This document shows positions 10,774 to 23,200 of a stretch of DNA of 64,000 nt, in pieces. The notes beneath the pieces are model-generated. The model saw only the letters and a list, made by a program, of their open reading frames with translations. It was not told where the DNA came from and searched no databases. Origin of the DNA: Linum tenue. Its lineage: Eukaryota; Streptophyta; Magnoliopsida; Malpighiales; Linaceae. Position 1 is the stretch's first letter; the number at the start of each line of letters is the position of its first letter. The stretch is from contig CAMGYJ010000002.1 in assembly GCA_946122785.1 (NCBI GenBank), positions 62,893,703 through 62,957,702 of the forward strand. Reading direction: 5' to 3'. The position numbers were made by a program, and so were the translations under genes.

Positions 10774-13440
10774 AGATTTTTTCCACAAACACCACTATTA
10801 AACATAAAATTCCAAAAATACCATCCTTTCGAAAAAAAATTCTAGAAATACCACCATTTCATGGAAACCGCCGCACAGGGAAGCGGCTTTCATATGAACT
10901 GCCAGGTGAGGAGGCGGTTTTCATTCCCGCCACAAACCGCACGTCCAAAATGCAGTTTCATGACTGACCTAACACAGACTGTCAATTCAACAAATGGTTT
11001 TAGATCGGTTTTAGGAACCGCCGCCATCCCCGACTGTTTTCATTCCCGAAACACAAACCGCCTCCCCCCACCATTTTGGTATTAATTTAATTACAATTTT
11101 ATTGCAGATGATATTCCAAAAGTTCACGCTTGGGTTACAGTGAAATGGTTACATGAAAGAGACTGAAAATGGGGTACATTACGTCGGTGGTAATTTCCAT
11201 AAAGTGAAGTTCGTTACGAGACCAAACCTTGAAGAGCTCCATCAAACGTATTCTATGGTTACTTGCATGGATGGCACAAGGAGAGTTGATCGTATGGTGC
11301 ATCGATATCCAAACAGACAAGACGGATCGTTGTGGCATTAGAAATTGCTCACAACCACTCTTGAGGAAGTAGATGCCATGCTCGAATTTTTGAATGCCAA
11401 TAAAATTTCCACAGCAGAGATGTTTGTTTACACCGAGATGGTCGAAGGGGTTGGAGGTCATTCTAGAGATGGTCAAACATCTAGTATCCCCGGTGGGGGT
11501 GGATTATATGAAAATCATCCCTACCAAGGTTACCATGATCCTCATTCCTACCAGGAGTACCAATAAGGAGGTGGAGGGCATCATCAATCCTTCCCATCAT
11601 ATAAAGACGAAACCCAATGGTACCATTACAACCAACAAGAAGGCTACCAGTACCAACCCGAGTACGACTTCCATGCAGGCAGCAATAACTATCACAACAA
11701 CCATTACGGAGCCGATGAAGGTGTCTTTCATGATCTGGTTCAGATGGAAGATACCCTTCGCGGTCGAGTTAGTGACCCTGAGGATGAAGAAGTGGAAGGC
11801 GATGTCAGTGCATACAGCTTCAACCTTCTTGAAGGTGGTGATGATTAAGGCCCAGATTCAGACGCATATGATGATGAGGTGTCTCGTGACCATGTACCTA
11901 TCTCGTACTACTACCACGTTCCAAATGAAAATTGGTATGCTGATGCGAACATGGAGCTGCCAGAGGTGCCAATATGGGGTCCACTCACTGGGTTTACTAA
12001 GGGCCAACAATTTGGTACGAAGAAGGAGGTACGACACGCTGTTGACACTGAAGCAATGACTCGGAGTTTTGAATGACTCAAAATTCATTCCGGCACGAGG
12101 AGGCTCATAGTTAGATGTCACAATCAACACGAGGGATGCAAGGCTAGATTCTGGGTCATCCAGAGCAAGAGAGTCGAGCATTGAGTAATATCCCACGCAG
12201 TAAACACTCACACATGTGTGTCATCCATAACATCCCAAAGCCATCGACAGTTGAAATCCTGGGTGGTTGTCGCGGCTATCGAGTATCTAATTGAGCGACA
12301 ACCCAACCTAAAGGTGAAAACCATCATCGCCGACATTTCTAGTCGTTATAGATATATTATTAACAATAAGAAACCATGGCATGGAAAGCAGAAAGCCATA
12401 GCCACCATGTTTGGCGACTGGGAAGAATCACATGCATACATTCCCAGATTGATTTTGGCGTTGGAGGCGTCTAACCCTGGCACTGCATTCTCCTCCCGCT
12501 ACCAAGATGAATAAATCCAGCAACCGAAGCCCGATAACAAACGTCATTCCAAACGAATTTTCTGGTCATTCAAGCCATCTGTTGATGGTTTTACCTTTGG
12601 CGTCCATGTGATGCAAGTAGATAGCACATTTCTTACTCGCAAGTACAAGGGCAGTCTCCTAATTGCCAGTGGAGCGTATACAAACATAAGTGTCTTTTCT
12701 ATAGCCTTCGCCATTGTCGAGGAGAGAATATCGAAAACTATGGATGGTTCTTCCGACAAATTCACCTCCACGCACCACGAGGATGAACCTGACAATCATC
12801 TCTGATCACCATGTCGGATCAGAGCTGTCATCTTAGGCTTGGATCAAGCCTGAAAATGGTCTCAGAGGTGGTGCATACGACACTTCAAGAGCAATTGGAA
12901 CCATCATTTCAATTGGATCCAACTAAAGAAATGTTTTATGATGCCAATTCGAACTTAGCCTCAACCAACAGACTACTATTTCCTAGGTTTTTGGGTGGTA
13001 GGGGGATGGATAGAGAGATAACCTTAGAGAGAGAAGAATGGATTTTGGTGTGAATAAATGAAGGAGGGGGAGGGGTTTATATATTATTTGGACTGCCTGG
13101 TGGGGGGGCAGTTTGGTCATTTTACACCAAACAAAACCTCCCCCGCATAAGGTTTTTGCATTTGAAACAGAAACAACGCTTCGGGGAGCGGTTCTCGCAT
13201 CCTCAACACAGATCGCTGACCTGGCGCACGGTCCGCCTTCGGATCTCATCTTCATCCGGCGGTTCAAGAGACTGGCACGTGGATAGGCGGTTTGCCACCC
13301 GCCCTAACTGAAGTTGTCCCCCCCCCCCCCCCCCGCCCCAAGCGGTTTTCCTTGATACCGCGCCTTCCCCATACGGTTTCCAATAAATGGTGGTACTATT
13401 GGAAATTTTTCAAAAAGGGTGGTATTTCTAGAAAAATTCC
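10774..13440 (+). mobile_element. Mutator-like element (MULE) with decayed transposase
   Basis: The ends are AGATTTTTTCCACAAACACC on the left and the inverted form of GGAATTTTTCTAGAAATACC on the right. A perfect 9-bp duplication, GAAAGAAGT (10765-10773 and 13441-13449), flanks it, the size expected for Mutator. A second terminal-like motif (tctagaaataccacc) is repeated just inside the left end. The interior carries a MuDR-type transposase broken by stops and frameshifts, then GC-rich sequence with a poly-C run at 13319-13334. It cannot encode a working transposase. Confidence 0.88.
11111..12805 (+). pseudogene. MuDR-family transposase pseudogene
   Basis: Readable blocks appear in order but in changing frames. 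About 11345-11460 gives LTTTLEEVDAMLEFLNANK and TAEMFVYTE, typical of the MULE N-terminal region. 11905-12076 gives FGTKKEVRHAVDTEAM, the start of the MuDR DNA-binding domain, ending at a stop. 12077-12514 continues that domain (RCHNQHEGCKARFWV, YRYIINNKKPWHGKQKA). 12600-12735 gives MQVDSTFLTRKYKGSLL and FSIAFAIVEE, the start of the catalytic DDE domain, with the first Asp in VDSTFL. The rest of the DDE domain and the C-terminal zinc finger are absent or unrecognisable. At least two stops and one frameshift are present, so it is inactive. Confidence 0.8.
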
Positions 13441-13449
13441 GAAAGAAGT

Positions 13450-14085
13450 CCATATATCATTGATCGTTGAGAGTTTTGATATATAGAAAACCTCTTCCAG
13501 ACGAACAAGACAAGTTATAAAATTTGCAAAATGCACTTGTATAGCCATAACTTTGGTGTTTGTGGCAATGATAAATATTATTTTTTAAATCACAAATATA
13601 GCGGATTTCGTTAAAAACTTAAACGCCATTAGTGAATTCGGCAGTTACGCTGATGATATGTTGATGTGAACGCCATATCAGCTCCAAATTGCCACGTAAT
13701 GCCATCTGTCAGCTATGCCGTATTTAAAAATACATTCGTATAGTCAAAACTTTGATACTAATGACATGAAGAAAATTAATTAAAACAACACAATTTCATG
13801 AAAATACTATATTTATATGCTTAATGCAAAATATGTTAGAGAAAAATAATGATTATCTCTAACAAAAAAAATGCATGTCTATAATTGGGCGGGTTCGGGT
13901 TGGATAGTGAGAAAACCATGCCCACCCATTACCCGTAATATTCGGGTTCGGGTTTACCCATACCCACTAAAAGTCTTTCGAGTTCGGGTTTACCCGACTA
14001 GGTCGGATTCGGATGGATATCCACGGTTACGGATATTTTTGTCATCCGTAATTATCAACCAGATGTTAAACATATGAGTTCAAAC
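13450..14085. other. Intergenic repeats between the MULE and RLT
   Basis: Two direct copies of an aaaatgcacttgtatag / aaaatacattcgtatag motif occur at about 13529 and 13726. They resemble the ends of the inverted-repeat family at 30609-31794. At 13883-14030 there is a cgggttcgggtttaccc-rich segment like hAT-family termini. No protein was recognised; the ORF at 13871-14077 is repeat-derived. Confidence 0.45.
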
Positions 14086-14260
14086 CAACGTTGTCAAACC
14101 GGTTTAACCCATTGAGCAGGTCGAACAAGTGGTTTGAGATTTAATGCTCTGATCGGGGTCCGACCGGTTTAAGCCGTTTAAGACGTTTTCTAAATATATA
14201 TACAAATAAGATAGTAATTAAAAATTTAATAACTCAAATGAAATTTATCTTACATATATC
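14086..14260. mobile_element. hAT-type MITE remnant just upstream of RLT
   Basis: Begins caacgttgtcaaaccggttt, the same end type as the MITE at 4151-4535 (CA.GGTTGTCA followed by AACCGG repeats). No matching right end is seen, and its AT-rich body runs up to or into the first recognised RLT exon. It appears truncated. Confidence 0.6.
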
Positions 14261-17200
14261 TATTGCTACTGCTGGCGGTTCGGAGGGTGACAAGAAGAAG
14301 CCAGCTGAAGGGGAGAATAAGTCCAAGCGCAAAATGAAGACGGCTTCTCAGCTTGAGGTTCTTGAGAAAACATATGCTGGTTTGTTTCCCTACTATCTTC
14401 GCCACATGCTTTTTTCTCTCCCTTCTTATGTGCTTTGGCTAGCATGTTCCCTCATTTCCCCCATTTCTTGTGTACGTTGCTGCTATCTACCTCCTCTGTT
14501 TCATTTTGTGGCGGCTCAGCTGTACAATAAGCCCTCGCATTATGCTGATTTCTCATATGCTGGCCTTTATGCTTTAGCTCACTGTCTGTGGCAAACTTAA
14601 ACTACTTCTTGCACTTAAAGCTCCCGCATTTTCGACCTTCATATTAGCTTGCACGCTTGCCCATGCACGCATTTCATGCTTGTCTCTCTGCATGGTTTGC
14701 AGTCGCTACATCTTGATACTGAGCCTAGTCTGGCTTGCCTCTGTTTCCTGTGTCTTGTGAGCTCACGTGGATTTTACGTTCTCTTTGTTTTGTTCAGTGG
14801 AAGCATACCCGTCAGAGGCATTAAGGGCTGAGCTCTCGGTACAGTTAGAGCTCTCTGATCGTCAGCTGCAGATGTGGTTCTGCCATCGGCGATTGAAGGA
14901 CCGGAAGGGCACACCAGGGTCAGGAAAGCGCCAACTACGCAAGGAGTCTCCACCTCCTCCTACTGCACCACCTGTAGGGGAGGAAGTGGTTGCTGCCAGT
15001 GAGCCATATAGGGAGCATCTGTCAACAGCCTCTACTTCACTATCGAGTCCATTCAGTCATCTGACGGATCCAAGACGGCTAGTGGTTAGGACCCCGGGAG
15101 TGGCTGTTCCCAGGATCAGTGGTGATCTGTCGACAATGAAGAGGTATTATGAGCCACAGCACTCTGTTGCCGAGCTTAGAGCAATAGCATTTGTTGAGGC
15201 ACAGTTGGGGGAACCAGTGAGGGAGGATGGTCCAATTCTCGGCATGGAATTTGACTCCTTGCCACCAGATGCATTTGGCGCACCTATAGGTAAAGTTTGC
15301 TGCTTTTTTCATTTTTCCACTTGTAATTATAAAACTTGCATGTTGCTGCCTGTGGGAAATTTCCTCAAAATTGTGCTTGTTGTGTTTTTGATGAAGCTCC
15401 ATCAATACATGGTCTGCTTAACTTTAATGTAAGACCTAGTAATAAGGTTCTTTTAGTTGGATTCATTATTTGACGTGTATTTCCGATGAGTTGTGGGGAA
15501 GTGAGGTTAGAGGGTGTAATTGTCTTTTCAGGCCCTAGCAACGACACGTTCAAGTGGGTCCTATGCAAAGAGCTAAGGTTTTCGATTGGTTCTGCTTATC
15601 TTTTCCTATTTGTTGTACCTGGTCTTTTAGAGATTTATTTCATTGGAAGTGCTGTATGAATCACCCCAAATATAAGCAAATCTCTTGATGATTTTATGTG
15701 CGGAGTGTTAGGGGACGAGAAAGCCATTGCAATTTGAGGTTGAGCTTACTTTGTGAATGTATCTATATCCCTTATGACATTCACCCTAGTAGTCCTCTAT
15801 GAAATCTGAAATAAGTTATATAAGTCCCTTCTCATGTATTCATTTGTCGGACTAATATCTTGTACTTGCTGACATCAACCCTAGGTTCAATGCCATCTTA
15901 GTGTGGTCCTTGTTGGTAAGGTTGTTTTGCTAGAGCTGATGTTTATATGATTCCTTAGCTAAATTCGGCATATCGAATTGTTGCAAACTGATGTCTGATA
16001 TCTTCTATGGCTAGAAGTTTCATTTATTTTCTGTTCTTTTTGTCTAATAGAAGCCCTCTAGTATCTTTTTGATTGTTTCTTGCTGCTGTTTTAGGCATTA
16101 CAGGAAATATTCTGGAATGAAGATTTATTGGGTGCGGTTGATTGTTGAATTATGTTTGTTGTTGACTTGTAGTTCCTATATTCATGAATTTCACCTGAAA
16201 AAGTGGGTATGCTCCTACCTCTAAGTTTGAATTCAAAGGAAGACACACTTAGTGATAGAGCTTGAAAATTAGACCGACTCGTCCATGGGTTTCTTTGTTG
16301 TGCTTTGCTCTTTGGAAGACCTGTAACCATGGGACATTGATGTCATGGTTTCAAATCCAAGGGGACTTTACAAAAGAAATAACCATGCATGTCTAGATTA
16401 TGAAATTTGAAAACGGCAGACAAACCTATTACTTGAGCATGTTTACTGATTCTTACACAATCAATGGCACCTTTTGGTTAAAAGGTTAATCTTTAATTTT
16501 GGGTTTTCATGATTCTGGGAGAATAAAGGACAACAACTAAAAAGAAAACTGAACTGACGGCAGGATCTCTTTCCAGGTGGACAAAGTAATAAAGATCAAA
16601 ATTTGTCATTCAGAAATCAGAAAATGGAAGTTTTGGAGAATGTGTCTGGACGTGCAATATATTTTCCTTGCTTTGATCCTCTTTATAGATGAATGTAGGT
16701 CCTAACTTTTAGGGCAGTGGATATTATTTTTATTCCTCGTTACCACTTTACTAATCGTTTGCGGAAAAATTGCAATAAAGAATATCATGAATGATATCTA
16801 ATAATTTATAATGTGTGCTCTGTTTCAATTTCTTAGTTTATCTTGTAACTTATACCAAACAGTTCGAGAGCAAAATATGGTGATTCAAGGTTTTCTCATG
16901 ACTTTTCATTTTTATGTTACTAGGGTCTGCTGCTACGGTGGGGCATCAGAAGTCATCAGGACGACACTTCGAGGCCAACATGTATGAACGATCTGATGTG
17001 AAATCTATCAAGGTTGGGCGTGCTGGATTCTACAAGGAATAATTTTGGTTTGTCGATACTTCTTGTCAATATCCCTATGTTGGTCAGAAGGTTTAACTCT
17101 GTCTAGGATCTATTTAGGGACCCATTCATTCCGATCATCATATTTTAAGATCAAGGTTGTAAGGTCTCTTTTCATAGAAAAACTTGAGAAGGTTGTAACA

Positions 17201-20200
17201 TCTCTGACTATGTGCCTTGAATGTGAGTAGTGTTGATGCATATGTGCTGAGAGTCAAAAGGTTGCGCTTTCTAGTTGGTAACTGATGTAAAGTGGTGTTG
17301 AGATCTTAACTTAGTAGCTTTAATATTTTCAGAACCCATCCAATGGTTCCTTTCATTTGTCATTTACGATTTTGAGAGTCCATCAGTATTATATTATCAG
17401 TTCCTTTCTAGTAAGCCTCGAGGAAGTCCAAAGTCTAGCCCTTTTGATAAACCAAAGACTATTGTCATGGTGTTTGGAGGCAATGTGGGCCAGACAGAGT
17501 GACTGGTGCTGTTTCTTACTTAGATATGCATATTATAGATTATGTTAAATAATTAAGCACATTATCTGTGCCACATATACAGGGTCCTACCAGAGCACTG
17601 CAGGAGTACCAATTTCTTCCACAGCAGCCAAGTGTTAGGGCAGATGGATATGAGCGAATTGCCCCGTTGTACCCGTATGATTCCCCTTCTGATAGTCATA
17701 TTACAAAAACCATACCATTGCCTGTGGAACACCCCTTCATGCATGGGAACGAGCACTCGTCCTCAGGATATGGATTTCCAGGTCAAGTGCCCAGTTTAAG
17801 TCTAATGCCCCAGGAAGTCCGGCAGGGTCATCATCTCTTACCATCTTCTTCAGGAGAGTTTGGAACTGCACCACGAAGGAACTTGTTTGCAAACATGGGA
17901 ATGGATGCACAACTTGGTCCTCATGCTATCACTGGTTTGGACGATCCATTTACATCATCCGACAGGCGAGCTAATCATGTTGACGATGTTTTGCGCATGG
18001 AAAGGAAACGAAAGGTACTGTTATGTCAGTTCTACATTTGGCAATTCTTCTGCTACTCATGTCTCTTGATCAATGTTTGTAGAGCGAGGAAGCAAGATTA
18101 GCACGGGAAGTTGAAGCACATGAGAAGAGGATTCGGAAAGAGCTCGAGAGGCAGGATATTTTGAGGAAAAAGGTATGTCCTGCTACCCGGCCATTGCTTC
18201 TTTGAGCCTGTAGTTTTATGCTTTATATTAAACATGTATTGCTTGATCAGAGAGAAGAGCAAGTAAGGAAGGAAATGGAAAGGCAAGAGCGTGAAAGACG
18301 GAAGGAAGAAGAAAGATTGTTGCGTGAAAAGCAGAGAGAAGAAGAGAGATACCAGAAGGAGCAAAGGCGTGAAATGGAGCGGAGAGAGAAGTTTTTGCAG
18401 AAGGAATCTCTCAAAGTAAGTTAAAAGTGTTACTGTGTTTCCAAATGTAAGGACAATAATTACCTTTCTGTTTGTTGACGCACTCAGGCTGAGAGAATGA
18501 GACAAAAGGAAGAATTGCGCAGAGAGAAGGAGGTAGCCAGGCAAAAGGCTGCTATTGAGAGAGCTCGTGCCCGCAAGATTGCAAAAGAATCTATGGAGCT
18601 CACTGAGGATGAAAAGCTAGAACTCATGGAGCTAGCTGCATCAAGCAAGGGGTTGCCTTCAATGCTTTCTCTTGACTTTGAATCTTTGCAAAATCTTGAT
18701 TTATTTAGAGGTGAGTTATTTTTTGGGCTTATCTCATCTTCATTAGCATCTGCTGCTTTGCTTACCTGAAAGTAGCTCGCAACAATGGGCTGTATCCGTT
18801 TATGATATTGCTCTCTTTTCCAAAACTTTTGTTTTCACCTACTTTAACTTGCATTCTGCATTTTTTCCTTACAATCACCTACTATTTTCTATGCAAATAT
18901 GCGGTGGTCACATTTGACCAATATACTTCAGCTATCATGTTTCTTTCTTATGAGGGTGCATAATGCAAAGATTGAACAGTTTTATCAGCTCAATCTTACA
19001 TCAACTTTTTGTAGACAAGCTGGCAACATTCCCTCCCAAATCTGTGCCTCTGAAGAGGCCTTTTGCAGTGGAACCATGGAGCAACTCGGAGGAAAATGTA
19101 GGGAACCTTCTTATGGTGAGTCCAAATTTTTTTTTGTACCTGAAATTTTTTTTGTACCTGAATTTTTTTTGGTGGGGTTGGTATGCACAAATAATGGTAT
19201 ATATGGCAGAAAGATCTCAGTTTGTTTTTGGAAATTCTAGTCTGCTTTCCCATATTGTTAAATATGACCTGTTAATGAATGATATATTATTTATCCTTTG
19301 TTGTGGGTTTACACAGCTTCCATAGACAGACAAGAAAGTGGAAGTATTATGTTTTTGTTTTGTACAAGTAGTTATTTTCAGGTTTGAAACTATGAAAAAA
19401 GTAGTCGTTCATAATTGGACTAATATCAGCTAGACAGCTCCCTATTTGCAAGCCACTACACTTACATTTTTCTGAATATTCTGGTTCAGATAATCCGCAA
19501 AAGAAGTTATATTACCCTATTCATGGCATCCTAGGGCATGTTAGTCTTTTATAAGGATGCTCCTCTTTTATTTGGACATGAATGCTGCTGAAACTGTTGG
19601 AGGGCGTGGTTCACCAGATAGACATCTAACTTGTATATATATGCATCTAACTTACACCGCTATGCAACCTATTTCTATCCTGCCCAGCCTCAATGCGAAC
19701 TGTTTTTTATAATGCAGGTCTGGAGATTCATTATTACTTTCACTGATGTTCTTGGTCTATGGCCATTCACTTTTGATGAGTTTGTCCAAGCTTTTCATGA
19801 TTACGTAAGTGCTAATCAGTCCTTTTCTTTGTTTTATTTGGAACTCTTTGTCCTCCCATTGTTTTCACTAATGAAACTGTTCTCTGGTTTCTCAAAAAAT
19901 GAACTGTTTGCTGTCATTCCAGGATCCAAGGCTATTGGGTGAAATACACGTGGCTCTGCTGAAATCCATCATCAAAGATATTGAAGATGTGGCTAGGACA
20001 CCAGCCACTGGCCTTGGAGCAAACCAGACCAGTAGTGGTAATCCTGGTGGTGGACATCCACGGATTGTTGAAGGGGTGAGTTACTATGTTATTGCAAATG
20101 AATGTTTGTAGTTTTCATCCAGTTTCCCTGTTTCACTCATTGTCTTTTGGATTGAGTGCAGGCATATGCATGGGGTTTTGATATACGCAATTGGCAGCGC

Positions 20201-23200
20201 CACTTAAATTCACTCACATGGCCTGAAATATTGAGGCAATTCAGTCTTTCTGCAGGATTTGGGCCACAACTGAAGAGAAGGAAAATTGAGAATCCATATC
20301 TGCGCGATGACAATGAGGTAGTTCATTGTTTTTGGTTTGGTTCTCTCTTCCAAAGCAATTTATGCGTACATGATATAAAATTCTTTTGAGCAGTGAGGTG
20401 TAATTAGACTTTCCTTCTCCACTTCTTCCTTCTAGCTTTTATAAACTGGTACTCCTAGTGGTTTCAACACCATTTTCTGTCAAGTGGTTCTGACTTGAGC
20501 AGGAACATGTTTCCCCTTCATATAAAGACAAGAGGTTCCTCGTATATTTGGTTCGATAACCTCCATGCAGACATCTCTACACAATATCCTTGCAATTTTT
20601 TTTTACGTAAAGTTAGTGGAAATTGATGCACTGTGTTTTCTGTCATGACTTTCAGGGTAATGATGGTGAAGCTGTAATTAGTAAGTTACGAAATGGATCA
20701 GCTGTGGAAAATGCAGTTGCTATAATGCAAGAGAAGGGTCTCTCAAATCCACGCAGATCTAGGCATTGCCTTACACCTGGCACCGTTAAATATGCGGCAT
20801 TTCATGTTCTTTCTCTTGAGGGGAGCAAAGGTCTATCAATATTGGATGTTGCAGAGAAGATTCAGGTTATATTTTGATGCCAATAGTCTTCGGTTTGTAT
20901 TTTCCTTTTCTCTTAATACTATACATTATGTGTGATACATTTAAAATTGGACATATAGAAATCTGGATTGAGGGATCTTTCCACAAGCAGAACGCCAGAA
21001 GCTTCAGTTGCTGCTGCTCTGTCAAGGGATACAAAGCTATTTGAGAGGACAGCTCCATCCACATACTGTGTGCGTACACCATACAGGAAAGACCCTTCTG
21101 ACGCTGAGGCTATCCTTTCCGCAGCCAGGGAAAAAATCCGAATATTTAAAAGTGGTCTTGTGGAAGAAGATGCTGATGAAGCTGAAAGAGATGAAGATTC
21201 TGAGAGTGATGGAGCCGAGGATCCTGAAGTTGATGATTTAGATGCTGAATTAAGTCCTAAGAAAGAGGATTACTGTACTTCAGAAACAGGAAAGTTCTCT
21301 CACGAAGCTGTACTGGATAATGGAAAGGAAGAGGAAGAGGCTGTAAAAAAGGAACCAGTGTTCACTGAAAAGGGTGATGGTTTATTTTTAATGTGTTCTG
21401 AAGACACTAGTTCTTTACAAGGTGTCAGTGATGCTGTCACTCCTGTCGAGAATAGAACTATCTCCAGTCTTGATGAAGAGGATGCAGATATTGACGAGAG
21501 TAGCCCTGGTGAACTGTGGGTTCAGGGATTGATGGAGGGTGAATACTCTGATCTGACTGTTGAGGAGCGCCTTAATGCCCTTGTTGCATTGATTGGTGTG
21601 GCAATTGAAGGGAATTCAATTCGTCTTGCTCTAGAGGTACCATCTCTTCTCACTCTAGTCTTTGAAAATGCAATTCTGCTTAAGATTGTTTATTGAGATC
21701 AGATTCTTTCAGGAGCGCCTAGATGCAGCAAATGCTCTTAAGAAGCAAATGTGGGCAGAGGCACAACTTGATAAGCGTCGCATAAAAGAAGAATATTTAG
21801 TGAAGCAATACTCATCATTTGCAGGAAATAATCTTATGACCCTAGTGCCAGAGGGTAGGATGAGCCCGCTGGCAGCTCTTGATGAGAAAATCAAGGATGT
21901 ACCTCCGAGTACTATGGTTCCACTTGAACAACCAAGGGACCCTCATAATGATGTAAATCATCATAATACTTTGCCTTCCGAAGTTAACATTCAAATGCAA
22001 GATTTCCCCTTGGGTGCCGATAATCTACCGCACCAACATCCAGGACATGTCACTGAACGATCCCGCTCACATTTAAAATCTTGTGTTCATCATAAGGCAG
22101 AAGAGACTTATGTATATAGGTCACTTCCCCTTGGTTTAGATCGCAGACGCAATCGGTATTGGCAGTTTGTAACATCTCCATCTCATAATGATCCTGGTTC
22201 TGGTAGGATATTTGTCGAGTTACATGATGGACGTTGGAGGCTTATTGATTCAGAAGAGGTATGCATCCTAGTGTTTGCAGTACAAGTGTCGTGCTTTTGT
22301 AGGGTTGCAGCATGTACTTCTCGTCATTTAGCGAATTGCTCTGGGACCAACTAGTCTCTGTTGTCTATTTTTGCTAAGTGCTGTGTGGCCTTTGTTAGAT
22401 TTGACTAGGTTTACTGTGGCTTGTTGCAGATAATCTTTCTGGATGCTTCTCTGCCTATTGTTCTATCCATTTTATAGCTAGTAGGTGTTATCTCATATAC
22501 TTGTTTTTATCTGTTCTTTTGGATGGCTGCAGGGTTTTGATGCTCTTGTAGCATGTTTGGATGTCCGTGGCATTAGGGAATCCCATTTACGCTTGATGTT
22601 GCATAGGATCGAAAAGTCATTTAAGGAGACTGTCAGAAGGAACATGCTACAAGTAACCACTAAGAAGAATGTTGGTTGTTTCCTCAAAGATGAAGCTGTT
22701 GATTTAGGAGATGCTCCTGATGGCGTTGAAAGCCCTAGAAGTGCTGTTTATCCTACTGAACCTGAGATGTGCGAGACCTCTACGTCATTTGCTATTGAAC
22801 TTGGAAGAAATGGAAGTGAAGAAAACAATTCCTTGAAGAGGTTTTGTGACTTTGAGAGGTGGATGTGGAAAGAATGCTTTAGTTCGATGATGCTATTGTC
22901 CGCATCCAAGTATGGGCAAAAAAGATGCCCACAGCTACTGGGACTTTGTGCTGATTGCCATGATATATACTTTTACGAAGATGACTCATGTCCATCTTGC
23001 AATAAAGCACTTGAACCCTCCAAGAGTAGCTTGGATTTTGTTCAACATCTGTTTGAACTAGAAAATCAAGTTGTAGATCTTCCTCACAAGTCATATGGTT
23101 ATTCTCCTGTGAGGATCCGGGTACCTAAATTGCTATTAGCATTAATTGAGGTGAGCATTTTATCGATAAAATGAACTGCTTATTACATTCTCTATATTTT

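Noticed and set aside
11394..12059. 221-aa ORF in the MULE
   Set aside because: It crosses the transposase region in the wrong frame (Thr/Met-rich translation); the recognisable transposase blocks are in other frames.
13860..14060. Telomere-like or satellite sequence (cgggttcgggttt)
   Set aside because: Not a regular TTTAGGG array; it matches the degenerate hAT-type arms seen near 25000 and 39350.
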